Assembly (NCBI GenBank): GCA_944470555.2
Contig: OX104130.1
Coordinates: 48,269,491 to 48,333,490, forward strand
Direction: 5' to 3'
Length of the DNA stretch: 64,000 nt
DNA from: Heterobilharzia americana
Lineage: Eukaryota > Platyhelminthes > Trematoda > Strigeidida > Schistosomatidae
Below are positions 43,240-56,100 of the stretch, piece by piece; within the stretch, counting starts at the first letter, position 1, and each line of letters starts with the position of its first letter. The translations under genes and the position numbers were made by a program. The notes below the pieces were generated by a model, which saw only the letters and a list, made by a program, of their open reading frames with translations, searched no databases and was not told the DNA's origin.

Positions 43240-45746
43240 ACACTGTAAGTAATTTAACTCACAACATCTAAACCACAACATTGAATTCTAGGTGAAACTT
43301 GGATCCGTAATACATTCAACTGTTTTATTGAAAGTGTTGTCTGTATATTCATTTAAGCTACTTCATTGCAGACTAATAAAAACCATGAATATGAGAATCC
43401 CTACGTATATAAATGCTAGTTGGAGACATACTTATTTATTTATTACTGGGAGATTAGTGTTGCAATACGTAAATTTTGTTATGAACCAGAATGAGTCACA
43501 CATTGCATCAAAGAATTTTTGGGAAGAACATAACAGTCTGTGCTATCGTAGTTTGGTTATTGCACTCGACATATGTCTGAATAAATGTTAGTTTACTTTA
43601 GAAACCATCGTTTATTTGCATTTCGCAATGATGTGTTATTCTAAGAAAGAACGTCTTGTTGTTCGCATTGAGCTTGCTTTTCTGAGAAACGGAAAATCAG
43701 TATTTAGGTAAAAGACTGTCTACAAATCGTTGTGTTTTAATACTAACTCCTACCGTTCATGTGTTCCATTCGTTTACTTGGAGACTGCTTTTTACACCTT
43801 CCTTAATCTGTCTTCCCATAGATAACCCTTAAAATAGCTCGATATTTGCGAAAAAAGTAGTTATCAAAGAGTTTATTCAGTTCATCGTGTCATCTAGATC
43901 TTGTATCGAACGGTGAAAATGTTTCTTTAGTAGCCATTCTACTGTTAGTCTTTAGAAAACGTATTCCAAATGTTACCGTGGTTATTCACTTATTTGCTTC
44001 TTTAACCTCCAAGTCAGACTACTTAGAAAAGCTCTTGGCGAATGAAAATGACCTCCTGTAATAGTTACGGACTATACCAAATCGTCCCCTGCCCCACTTG
44101 CTGACGCTTTTGACTGACATAGATTATGAAAGCCAGCGCAGTTACTGACCACTAGGTCAATTAGCAACAGTCTGAAAATATGTGATATTTTTAACACTTT
44201 AACGACAGTGAAGAAGGGAGTCACTGGTATGGTTTAAATAGTCTTATTGTTAGTAAGTTGAATTTGGCATACTCAAAGTGAACTTTTAACTGGCGAATGG
44301 AATTTCTAAAAGTAAAAGTGTTTTCTAGGATGCATATCTGCAGCACTCGCATTTGTGTACAAGTGTGTCAAAGATAAAACTAACTATACTACGTACAACT
44401 TAAAGGCTATTTTCATTTAAATATGATGATGATCCTCATAAAGGTTCTTGACAATTCCTGTGTAATAGGACTTAAATGAAAAAAGGAGTCAGGTTATCTT
44501 TGATATTCATGAAGTCGACAAACATGATAAACTATCCATAATTCAACAGGTATTAAGAGCGTCATGAAGTGAATGTTATAAGCTAATGTGTCGGATTCTA
44601 CATAATAGCTCAGTGATGACATGCAGCGAACACCAAAGAAACGAAATAACGTTGACAGCCGATAATTCTCAGTAGTTATTAAGGCTACTTTAGTGATAGA
44701 TGTTAAGAAGGTGATAGTCAGTGGGAATAATAGTCAGGATGATTAATCAGCGTTCCGAAAACCTCAGGGGATGAGTAACCACTGAGTTGTTTAGCATTGG
44801 GTTACAAGTAAAGTGTGACAGAAGTAATCTGATCGTTACTGCATAGGCTGTTTAGTGAAAGAACGGCAGGTTTTGACTGACTGCCCTCAATAGTTTTGTG
44901 TTGTCTGTTCCACATAGTAAACTGGACAAGTGCTCGTAAATTGATTTTCTCCAACTTTATAGCCAACAATTCTCGATTAAATTTGGACTGGATTAATCCC
45001 AGCTCAAGAAAACTGGTCCTTATTGGCCTAGTTCATGAAATTTATAACAGGCAAATGATTAAATTTTGACTTCCGAACGGATACAAGAAGTGACTAGAAA
45101 ATGAACTAGTGTAGCCATAAGCAGTCAAGTCAGTGACTTAAATTTTATTCACCTATTTTCCAAAAAATAAGAAAATGTGCTCGTGTTCTATACAAGTCTC
45201 GTTCTCCTGTGTAAAGATGGAATTTGTCTTATTGATGTATGTCAGCTCTGATGTCTAAAATATATGATACAATTGCACTATTCTATTTATAGGTCACTGC
45301 TCAGAAGTTCATGTTGTAGCGTCATACAATTCTCCAGAATCAATAGTTTAGGGTTCGACGAGATTCAACATTGATACTGACCTTGGTAGTTTAACTGGAC
45401 TCGCTAAGCTGAAGGCACCCGGTCAAGCATCCTCACCATTTGGCACGCTGTCGTGTCACGTTGCACTGCTCGTAATCGACTCTCTAGCCAGTTAGTTGGA
45501 ACGCATCGGTATCTCGGCCCGACCTCGCAAATATACTATTCCATCCGACTACGCTATTGTGTTCATTCTTGGTCTCGTATTCGTGGGTATATAACAAGTC
45601 CAAATAATTAGTGATTGGTCTCTGCGTCTGTCAAGTTCACACCAGGACAATTCCTAAAATGTTATACCGAGCTGATATATCCCTTTTAGGTTCACAACAC
45701 TGAATCACTTTTCGCATTGTGATTTCAATTTAATATCCTTTGAGTT

Positions 45747-45983
45747 TTCCTGAGAGAGGAAAATTGTCGTAGTTTGCATCTTTCAAAAGTCGATACTTCT
45801 CTCCTAATTGATGTGTTGATTGAAGAAATAGAACGATACATGCCATTCAGTTGGATACAGAAATTTAATCAGTTGTATGCTGAGAATAATCTTCGTGGTA
45901 TTTTCTCAAGTAGGATTTTCATTTCTGCTTTAAAACCACGTTGTGTACCTTATTATTTTAATCAAAATTATCTCAGCAACTAA
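45747..45983 (+). CDS. Weak candidate exon, unidentified
   Basis: Open frame reading SLLIDVLIEEIERYMPFSWI then QKFNQLYAENNLRG. Composition looks protein-like and helical, but no family is recognised and splice sites are not clear. Confidence 0.25.
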   Translation, partial: FLREENCRSLHLSKVDTSLLIDVLIEEIERYMPFSWIQKFNQLYAENNLRGIFSSRIFISALKPRCVPYYFNQNYLSN

Positions 45984-46845
45984 AAGCATGAATGCCTTCA
46001 ATTATTTCAAAAGTTTTAATCGTTATTTCCAACTGGTCCTCATCAAACTCACTAATTAGTCAACTTGTAGTTGACCAGCATATTGTGACTTGCAGCAATT
46101 TCAGTGTTCATTAGGTACTTACTTTGGTTGAATTCTTTGCTTATAGATGTAGTTCATCTTTCGATAGTTTAGCAAATGCATTCTGACAACCAGTGCACTG
46201 CATGGTTCTCAAAGGATTTTGGTGATACATGAGATACTAAGTATCTCATTTCAGATGACCTGATACGAAGAAGAGAGTACAAAGTTCAGAGCTGTAATAA
46301 CTCCGAAGAAGTTAATATGCATTTGTTGTTAACCTCTTGGGAAGAAGGAACTTTTTAAGAGAACTAATTAAATGACTGCGGTCTGACAGTAACTCAAGTT
46401 TAAATTTACCACACTTACTGAAATAAAACCAAACTCAGAGATATGTTGAAGATTACATCTTGAAAACATGCAAGTCTTTGAAAATAACCTAGAAGAACAA
46501 TCAATGTAGAGGCTGGATAAGGTTCTTGGGAGCGATATGTGAGCTCATGTGAGCAACAATTTAGATTATAGTGTTTGTACTGATTCTTATTGATTGACTT
46601 GATTATAGATTTTACGAGAGTTGGCCATTGAAAGTCCCCATAGTTTTTCATTTACCAAAAAGAATGACTACTAATTATGAACAAAATTTGTTGTTTTGAA
46701 GCATTGGTAGATTCGTAGTAAAAAGTATATCGACTTTTGCATCAGTAAACTTATTTCCTGTTATAACTTCAACATGTGTACATTTGGGTTGAAAGCGTAA
46801 GAGCGAAAAAGCAAGGTTGTAAATTAATTATCTGCATGACTGCAG

Positions 46846-46976
46846 CCTCTAATGCAACTGGAATCTTGGTAGATGTTGATTCTTTTTCCAGTCTTATTCA
46901 TCAGTATGATGGCGTTTTGGGATTATGCGATTGCAGCACCGTATGTAAAAATTGATATGAATCCAACCATTTCACG
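46846..46976 (+). CDS. Aminotransferase class-V-like exon a (frameshifted)
   Basis: Upstream part in one frame (ILVDVDSFSSLIHQYDG), downstream part in another (FWDYAIAAPYVKIDMNPTIS). Both halves match the same contiguous family block, so a small indel in the T/G run at about 46912-46920 separates them. Confidence 0.6.
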
Positions 46977-47423
46977 GTACGTTAATGTATTGGTTTTACT
47001 GTTGGGACTGATAAATCGACTAAATTAAGCTTTTCAAGGTTATGTAATGTTAAAACGTTTAGCAAAATTTAGAAAAAATTGTCAAAGTATACTTGCTTAT
47101 TGCAGAGTAATTTATATAAACTATGATCAAGATTTGACCTAATGTTATACTTGCTTAAGTGGATACATAGTTGTCGATTTGAGTGTAAGTTATAAGAAAA
47201 TATAAGATATTTATTTTTACGCAAGGTGAGTAGTATTATGAAGGTCTTCAGGACTGGTGGATCATCCGAATAATTTGTATCTACTAACTTTAATTATATA
47301 GTATTGCAGTGCAATGTGTTTTATGCCAAAACTTTTTTGGCACTTGAGAAACGCCACCGAGTTATTTCTCATGTTTTTTGTACTCTTCACCAAGGATTAT
47401 ATATGATTTCTAGGAAAACCTGC

Positions 47424-49175
47424 CACCTCCACCACCTGCACTTCGTCCAGAAATACCACCTGCACCCTAGCCACAGAACTACAAGTCAACATAAATCCTC
47501 CAACGAAAGTCGAAGTCCTGAACGCCGTAAAGCTACTGAAATGCGGGAAAGCAGCGTGACCAGATGTGATCCTGCCAGAAGCACAGAGAACAGATGCAGA
47601 GACAGACAACAGCAGACATGTTCACACCACTACTGCAGAAGGTCTATAATGAAGGAAAGATACCTGTCCATTGATTGTAAGAAGAATTACCTTGTCAAAC
47701 TCGCGAAGAAGGGCGACCTAAGTCTTTTCAAGAACTGGCATGCAATGATGCTCCTGTCCACCCCAAGCAAGCAAAAGATTGAGCTGCATCATCCTAGAGA
47801 GACTAAGTGATGCACTGGATTCAAAACGACAACTGAAACAGACTGGCTGGATTCAGGAAGTACAATTCATGTGCGGATCAAATCACAACACTACGCAACG
47901 ATACGCATCATCATAGAATAGAGCACAGAATGGCACTCAACTCTTCACCTTACCTCAACTTAATCGACTTTGAGAAGGCCTTTGACAGCATCGACCGACA
48001 AGTAAGTTGGCAGTTGCTCCAACACTACAGAATACCGCAAACCTTTATCAGCCTCATTCAACAACTAGCTATATGAAGACGCCACATGCCGGCCAAGTAA
48101 TTCACAATGGACAGCTCAGTGATGCCTCTGAAGTGAAGACAGAAGTAAAACAAGGCTGCCTACTATCACCCATTATATTCCTGATTGTATTGTGGTCGAC
48201 TGGATCATGCAACAAACAGTGAGGAGCTGTGAGAGGAGGGGGATTCGCTGGACTGCGGAAAATGACCTAGAAGACTTGGATTTCGCCAATGATGACTTGT
48301 GTCTGATGTCACACAAACTGGAAGATCTACAGGTGAAAACTGACAAGTTGACAGAAGAGTCAAGGCAGCGAAGATGGGACTTCAAGTGAATATAGAGAAG
48401 ACAGAGGTGATGAAGATACCCAACCAACAGCACCACCATCACCACCACCACCACCACCACCAACAAACTCCAATCACTATCAACGGGAGAAACTTAAAGG
48501 AAGTAGCCTCCTTCACCTACATCTATCTAGGAAGCACTGTTTCAACTACACGTGGCGGCACAGGCACAGACGAGGATGTCAAAGTCAGGATCGGAAATAC
48601 AGCAAGACAGGCCTTCATTAGCCTGAAACCAGTGTGGAGATCTTCTGCACTCACCACAAAGCGTGAACAACATCCGGAGTTTCAACACCAATTCAGTCAA
48701 GTCAGTGCCTCTGTGTGATGCGTCAGAGACTTGGCGCCTTACGAAATGCATTCCCAACTAACCACAGACATTCATCAACAACTGCCACCCACACTGGCTT
48801 GTTACTGAAGATCAGATGGATTGCCAGAATAGTAAGAATAAGCAACAAGGAACTCTCGACTGGAAAGGAAACAACCAACAACCTATAGCTGAACAAATAT
48901 GCAGTTGAAGGCAGTGGAGATGGATTGGGTCGGGCATACAGTGAGAAGGCTGACTGGGGACATCACGCGTCAGGTCAGTTGCTCGAGTGGAACCCCGATG
49001 GGAAGTGACGAGTTGGGTGTACGAGGCGAGGGTGACATGGAGGAGATGGTGCGAGGAGGAACTGAGAGCTTGTGGGTTGTCGTGGATCCAGGTTGAAAAT
49101 ATTTCAGAGAAGAGAGTGGAGTGGAGACGTGCTACTGATGCCCTATGTTCCATTAGGAACCCAAGGGACAAATAA
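47424..49175 (+). mobile_element. RTE-B, 5'-truncated
   Basis: Starts in the linker at CCACCTGCACTTCGTCCAGA, shared with 54820. Then VKLLKCGKAA-type RT start, IDFEKAFDSIDRQ, VKQGCLLSPIIFLIV, LDFANDDLCLMSHKLED (an inserted codon splits the FADD box), VNIEKTEVMKIPNQQ followed by a long His run from CACCAC repeats, and SFTY..LGSTVSTT. Ends at CCCAAGGGACAAATAATGAT, the family's 3' tail. Many small frame breaks. It lies in the intron of the aminotransferase-like gene. Confidence 0.88.
48434..48464 (+). repeat. CAC trinucleotide tract inside RTE-B
   Basis: CACCACCATCACCACCACCA run encoding histidines. The equivalent place in the 53192 copy encodes four His then five Gln (55771-55798). Variable tract inside the RT connection region. 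Confidence 0.85.
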
Positions 49176-51076
49176 TGATAAAAATAATGCATTATTGCAA
49201 ATGGCTCACTAGCGCAAGAAAAAATTTAAACCATATTTTCTCTATATGCCTTTCTTATTCATTGGTATCCATTTAATCATCGATATCTTTATTCTTAAAA
49301 TCACATTATCACTTCAGAATTCATAGGTTGGAACTTAGTAAAGGAAATATATTTTGTTTGTAGACATACAAAAACTGTAGTCTTATTTATTCGCTGCATC
49401 ATTTCAAAATATTATGCCTCACGCGTTTTATGTTTTCTAGAGAAATGCCTTCTTTGCAGTTCTAAAATATCAGTCAGGTGAATTATATCAACACACCTAC
49501 TGTTCACTATGTTTTTTCAGAATTTAACCAGTTGAAACAGCATATGTTTAAGTTAATTTATGCTTTGTTCCTTTTTTCTGCACAGTGGGGTCATCAAATC
49601 CCGGTTTATTGGTGGAATACTGTAAAGGAGAAGGGATTAGGTATATCAGAAAGTGATTGATGCATGACAAAATCTGTTACTTACGAATTAAATATTTTCA
49701 TATATTGTATTGTTCACTTGTTCATTTTTTGTAATGCTTTACAAATACCACAGAAAATGACTTTGGTCAATACTAACACCTTTTTACACCTAAAACACAT
49801 GGAGCTAAGGCCAGACAATAGGAGCTGCCTAATTATGGAAGTATGTCCTTAATCACTCAATATAATGACGGTTTATGTCGTTCTAAATTTTCTTAAAAAG
49901 CTTACGGTATTCCTGATTGCCCCCAGTATCACGACTACTTCCTACAAAATATTACCTATAAAGCTGTAAAAACAGTGCACATCATTTATCATTACAGTTA
50001 AACAATTGTGTTATACATTTCTGCTTAGGTGATCTTGAGTAGTCAAGAAATATCCAAGTAAAAGCTTTTAAATCTCTTCATCCAACCCTAATAGCGCAAG
50101 CATAGGAAACTTATAGTATTTGACCCCTAGCTTTTGGGGTTGGTTCTTATTGTTCGGTCTTCTCCTTTAGTGGGAAAGGAAATCCTTTCTGCTCTCTTGC
50201 TTTTATCTCCCGCGAAATGAATGCTTTTTGGGGTTTGTTTCCTTTTAAGACCTACTGTCCTACATCCAAATAGGTTTATATGTTTCGCTGACCCAGATGA
50301 CCCCGGTTGTCTAGTTTGACCTCACAGTCATTGCAAGGAAACAAACTACGACATTTGCCACTAGGTGACTATACTTCATGAATCTTGATCCACGAATATA
50401 AAGGATATTAATTATCGGATGAATTAATGAAATTAGCTAGAATTATAAGGACAAAGTTTGGTGATAGAAATGTGTATGTATGTAGTGGAATTCTGATGAA
50501 TACTTCTTGTCTGACTTTCACGATTAATCACAACACAATACAGATGTTACTGTTGGAAAGTACTAGGGTGGCATGAGGTGCATCATACTACCAGCTATAA
50601 GTAGTAATCTTGTAACATGGAGAGGGGGAGCAGTATGCATTCTTTTCTTTCCATCTGAAAGATAGCATATGAACTTCAGCTATGTGTGTCATCAAATCCC
50701 CTGTTGTCTAAAATGTATACACTCCTCTGATCTTCAGGCCTGATGTGCGGAATATTTACGTATTTAAAATTCGCTCACACTTTTTCCATTCTTTGCATAT
50801 CAGTTTTTGAAATATGAAGCGATTTAATAACAGTCAATGTTAATGAAACAAAATATTTTACTTCCTCGTTCACTACAGATCAGGAAGGTAGTGTGCCTCT
50901 GAGATAATATAAAATCTTTAACTGAACAGAGATAGAGAGTGTTGACATGTGTTTAGTATTTTCTTTTTACAGCTTGCTGCTTGATACAATTTTATGTACA
51001 TAAATAGCAGAAAATAATTCACTAATACTAAATATTTTATTGCATTAACTATTGCTTTATTTTGTAAATCGACCAG
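49176..51076 (+). other. Non-coding stretch right of RTE-B
   Basis: AT-rich. At 49441-49477 and 49587-49634 short open stretches are flanked by plausible splice sites (TTTTCTAG/GTGAAT; TCTGCACAG/GTATAT), but I recognise no protein. Nothing else found. Confidence 0.35.
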
Positions 51077-51325
51077 GTTTTACTCGAATATCTTTACCAT
51101 ATTTCATGCTTGATGATGAAAGCCAATTTTGTTCTTCATGCTTCGAAATTCGCTGCAGAAAATGGCTGGACATTTTTACCTCCATACCGTTACAATCCAG
51201 CTACTGAAGAATGGACTCACCGTAACCATGATTCTGGGAGTGGAGATATACGTTATGACAATGACGAAATGGTCTGGACATCAACATTTCTAAAAGATAA
51301 AATACTTGTACCTCAAAATTACTGG
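51077..51325 (+). CDS. Aminotransferase class-V-like exon b (frameshifted)
   Basis: GFTRISLPYFMLDDE in one frame, then ANFVLHASKFAAENGWTFLP, PYRYNPATEEWTHRN and FLKDKILVPQNYW in the next. One surplus A at GAAAGCC (about 51117-51122) explains the switch, and removing it makes the exon 248 nt with consistent phases. Confidence 0.6.
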
Positions 51326-51589
51326 GTTAGTACAAGTACTATTCTTTTATGAGAAGGGATGTTTAGAATTTCTTTAGGCTTCGTAAATTCACTAATATAA
51401 GAGTAAAACTTGTGCACTGTGGTAGAATGTAATTTCATTTTTACTGATTTATTAGATTTATCACATAGTGTGGCTTAGTAAAGTGTTGAAATAACAGGGT
51501 CAAAAAACTTATTGTTAAAGCAGAAGATCCATGACAAGAAACCAGATACATTGAAGACCCATTACTCATTAATAATTACCCTCCAAAAT

Positions 51590-51835
51590 TAATTGATAAG
51601 TTCCCTAGGAATCGTACGAACAGTATTTGTAACACAGGTGTTAATAGTTACTAATAGTAGCGGCAATACTGTGAAGAGAGAATTCAAAACCTCTACAGTA
51701 TTACCATACACAGAAGACACCTCAGAAACACTATCTAGGATTTTCAATAAGGCTGGGTTACAAGGTCCTGTTGATCCAAAATCTAGTAATCCATACAGCT
51801 ACACTGTGTGGTAAATCTAATCAATCAATAAGAAT
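51590..51835 (+). mobile_element. Probable Penelope-like element fragment
   Basis: Reads FKTSTVLPYTEDTSETLSRI then FNKAGLQGPVDPKSSN. This resembles the linker of Penelope-like elements between RT and GIY-YIG endonuclease (pattern PY..G.SE...RI...G; then KDP.....SGVVY). No RT or GIY-YIG motif is present, so the call rests on one short block. Confidence 0.45.
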
Positions 51836-53191
51836 GGAATTCATATATTCAGGCAACACGAAATAACCATGAGATAAAAATAATCTTTTCGAAGTGTTAA
51901 CATATATATACTGATGATGCAATGCAGTCTTATTATTTTTTCCTTCCTATCAAACTCTATTATTCCGTGTCATTTTAAAACTAAAGTAGTCCAACACACG
52001 CTGCAGTATACTATAATATGTAACCTCTTATCAGTTTCCGAACTTAATTTTATGGTTATAGGGAACTCCTAGAAATAGGTCTTTGGGTTCATTAAAGTAT
52101 ATGATATGTTGCAGAAGTCTGTGTGCCTCTCTAATAGCTCATACACAACACTTGCTGTAAAAGTGCTGGTACAAGTTTGGTTACTGTCATGGAGTGACAA
52201 ACATTACTTCAGTCAGCGTTGTAGATACCAATAGACTAAGTTTGTTCGTTTAGTTTTTTTCCAAACCCCTTTAGAAGCTAAACATGAAGATCTTCTCAAG
52301 CCTGTTGAGGAACGATTTGTTCATATCTGCCCAGAAATCTCTAAGTAATTTTATTCTTACAGTTTTTATCAGATATTTACAACCAATATGTCAGTATGTA
52401 GTGTGCTGGAAACAAATGAATCACTATAGTCCGGTTTTGTTTCTTTAATTCTTAAATGACTGTATGCCATCCAAAACATTTAGGAGAACGCTTATCTAAT
52501 GCTGCAAATATAGTGTATTGGGCTTAATTTGAACGAGGTTGATGCCTTTTAAGTAGTAACGACTGGGGACTATTATTTCCTTGTAAATTAACTACTCAGT
52601 TGGTTTGTTAGCTGGTTTCTGTTTATTTTCTCTTTGGTTGTGTTTTTCATACTGAATGAATAAAAGTGTACTTGTTTTTTGTTTTGATCCTACTGTAAGT
52701 CACCAGTGACGAGAGCGAAGACCCTTATAATTTTAATTTTCACTGGAAACGAAACTATGTCTTATGCTTACCCATCAATTTTACAGTTAAAGGTTGGTTT
52801 AACAGGCAAACAGTAAGACTACACTACGTGGATTTTTGGTTGTTTATGTTCCTTCCATGCATTTGTGAATTAGTTTGTGACTTCATTGTATTGTGTTAGG
52901 ATTCTAAACGGTCTTATACACTAGGGAGCAGTCAAAAATGAGTTTTTAATATACCTTTTCTGTGTCTTACAAAAAAAATTACTAAGATGAATGAAATATG
53001 TGTAAAATTTAATCACCGTGGTAGAATACGAACCTAAATTAGTTCTAATATGGAAGATGAAAGAAAATAATTTAACATGTGCACGTTTCATACTACACTA
53101 TGACCCACAATTATTGTGTGTTAATATGTAATTATGTTACTAATAGGCTGGCTACTCAGAATGATATTATTGGACTAAGATCCTGGACTAA
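51836..53191 (+). other. AT-rich stretch with a weak last-exon candidate
   Basis: At 52275-52351, after CCCCTTTAG, an open stretch reads EAKHEDLLKPVEERFVHICP then EISK and TAA. It could be a last exon, but its phase does not fit directly onto exon b (51325), so another exon would have to lie between. The rest shows nothing recognisable. Just before 53192 GGACTAAGATC occurs twice in a row. Confidence 0.3.
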
Positions 53192-56100
53192 GATCGCCTG
53201 GTTAACTAGTTTACTAGTTACTAGCCTGTCCTAAGCCCGGGTAAACAGGGAAGGTTGGGCATAGGGCTAGCAACCCTACCCCGTAAAACAAATCTAACCG
53301 CTAAAGAAACTTCAAAGCACAAACAAAATATAAAAAATGAAAACAAACTTATTCCCCGCTGGAATCAGAGAGGCGAAATGACGCCAGTTGGTGAAAGCCT
53401 TCGGGAAGCCAATTGGCCGATGTGTCTTCTCTCCCTCGATGAAAGCGAAAGTAAACGTGGGGACATGGAATGTCCGCACGATGTTTGAACCCAGTAAGGC
53501 AGCCCAGATTGCAAAGGAGATGAGAAGGTATCACATCGAAGTGCTTGGGATTTGCGAAAGCAGATGGAATGGGAGTGGACTCTCCAAACTGTCAACTGGA
53601 GAGGAGTCAAAAATCTACTCCGGTATTGTCATCCAGACGCCAACCACGAGCACACTGACGGAGTGGCTATCATGATGTCCTCAAGAGCATCGAAGGCTCT
53701 CATGCAGTGGGAACCAATCTCCTCCAGGATCATGACAGCAAGATTCAACTCAAAAGGAAGGAAGGTCACAATCATACAATGTTATGCACCTACAAATAAT
53801 GCAGAACAAGAGAAAAAGGAGGATTTCTACAGACAACTTCAATCAACACTGGACAAAACGTCAGTTGGCGATATCAAAATTCTAATGGGCGACATGAATG
53901 CCAAACTGGGAGGGGACAACACGGGAAGAGAACTCACCATGGGTCGAGAGGCACTAGGTGAAATGAATGAGAATGGAGAATTGTTTGCAGAATTCTGCGC
54001 ATTCAACGATTTGGTGATTGGAGTCAGGCAGTGTGTTCAGGCACAAAGATATCCACAAAGCGACATGGATTTCACCAGATGGACACACTAAAAATCAAAT
54101 CGACTTTATCTCAATCTCAAGAAAATGGAGACGCAGTCTACTTAACACAAGGTCAAGAAGAGGAGCAGATGTAGGTTCACACCACTCACTATCTAGTGCA
54201 AGGAACCTACCTTCAAATCAAGTTAACAGCCTTCAAGGAAGCTGGTGATAGACCTCAATTCAAGTACAACACTCGGAAACTGAAGGATGAAACTACAAAG
54301 GAGATCTTCAAGGCAGCCATCAAGACAAAATGGGAGATATCGAGCAACATCCCTGAAGAAACCTGTGTGGAAGAACACTGGAAGTCTTTGAAAGCTATGT
54401 GGAAAGAAACCTGCACAACAGTATTAGGAAGGAAGAAGAAAGAAGACGGAAGGAATGGATCTCGACGGATACCTGGAAGCTGATAGAGGAGAGGAGGATG
54501 GTGAAGCAGAAGATAAACCAGTGCAAGGATGCTCAACGACAAGAGGAACTGAGCACAATGTATAAAACACTACACTGGACAAAGAAGTGAAGAAGAGTGC
54601 ACGCAAAGACAAAAGACACTTCTACGAAACACTGGCAAGTGAAGCAGAACAAGCTGCAGGTAAGAGAGACCTGACAACATTGTATCAAATAACCAGGTTG
54701 CTATCAGGGAAGAGACCAACACAGATGAAACCAATAAAAGATGAAGAAGGAAATTTAATTACAAAAGAAGAGAAACAGAGGAAACGATGGGCCGACCACT
54801 TCAAGAAGCTCTTGAATCGACCACCACCTGCACTTCGTCCAGAAATACCACCTGCAGCCGCTGAATTACAAGTGAACATTAATCCCTCAACGAAAATGGA
54901 AGTCCTGAACGCCATAAAGCTACTGAAATGTGGGAAAGCAGCAGGACCAGATGGAATACCGCCAGAAGCACTGAGAACAGATGCAGAGACAACAGCGGAT
55001 ATGCTCACACCACTATTGCAGAAGGTGTGGAAGGAAGAGAAGGTACCTGCCTGTTGATTGGAAGAAGGGTTACCTTGTCAAACTGCCGAAGAAAGGAGAC
55101 CTGAGTGCTTGCAAGAACTGGCGCGGAATCACTCTCCTGTCCACCCCAAGTAAAATATTAAGCCGCATCATCTTGGAGAGGCTTAAAGACGCACTGGATT
55201 CAAAACTGCGACCGGAACAGGCAGGCTTCAGGAAGTACAAATCATGTGCAGACCAAATTGCAACGCTTCGCATCATCATAGAACAGAGCATAGAATGGCA
55301 CTCAACTCTTCACCTTACCTCAACTTCATCGACTTTGAGAAGGCCTTTGACAGCGTCGACCGAGAAGTAATTTGGAAACTGCTTCAATACTACGGAGTAC
55401 CGCAAACCTTTATCAGCCTCATTCAACAACTATATGAAGATGCCACATGCCGGCCAAGTAATTCACAATGGGAAGCTCAGTGATGCTTTTGAAGTGAAGT
55501 GAAGACAGGAGTGAAACAAGGTTGCCTGCTATCCCCCATGATATTCCTTATTGTGGTGGACTGGATCATGCAGCAAACAGTAGACAGCGAGAAGAGGGGG
55601 ATACACTGGACGACGGAAAAGAACCTAGAAGACTTGGATTTCGCCGATGACTTGTGCCTAATGTCACATAAACTTGAAGATCTGCAGGCAAAAACTAACA
55701 AGTTGACAGAAGAGGCAGCTAAGACGGGACTTCAGGTGAATATAGAGAAGACAGAAGTGATGAAGATACCGCACCACCACCATCAACAACAACAACAAAC
55801 TCCAGTCACCGTCAACGGGAGAAACTTGAAGGAAGTAACCTCCTTCACTTATCTAGGAAGCACTGTTTCAACTACAGGCGGGACGGACGAGGACGTCAAA
55901 GTCAGAATCGGAAAAGCAAGACAGGCGTTCATTAGCCTGAAACCAGTGTGGAGATCTTCTGCACTCAGCATGCGGAACAAGATACGGATTTTCAACACCA
56001 ACGTCAAGTCAGTGCTCTTGTATGGCTCAGAGACTTGGCGCGTCACGAAAGTGATTTCCAATAAACTACAAACATTCATCAACAACTGCTTACGCTCGTT

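Larger units (their letters stand above)
42781..46845 (+). other. Region with two weak candidate exons
   Basis: Mostly AT-rich with no recognised repeat. Weak exon candidates are at 43149-43239 and 45747-45983. The segment 45290-45700 is less AT-rich than its surroundings and reads like part of a dispersed element, but no protein or terminal repeat was found. Confidence 0.4.
46846..51325 (+). pseudogene. Class-V aminotransferase-like (PLP) gene, fragmentary and frame-broken
   Basis: Two exons are recognisable. Exon a (46846-46976, after GACTGCAG, donor CG|GTACGT) reads ASNATGILVDVDSFSSLIHQ then, after a frame change in GGCGTTTTGGG, FWDYAIAAPYVKIDMNP. This is the block of NifS/selenocysteine-lyase-like enzymes with the PLP-contacting Asp. 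Exon b (51077-51325, after GACCAG, donor TGG|GTTAGT) reads GFTRISLPYFMLDDE then, after one extra base in GAAAGCC, ANFVLHASKFAAENGWTFLP and NPATEEWTH, a conserved C-terminal block of the same family. The segment carrying the PLP lysine was not found between them; RTE-B sits there instead. Either a pseudogene or a real gene with assembly indels at homopolymers. Enzyme substrate unknown. Confidence 0.5.

Noticed and set aside
47304..47810. 168-aa plus-strand ORF as a host gene
   Set aside because: From 47424 on it is out-of-frame RTE-B linker and RT sequence.
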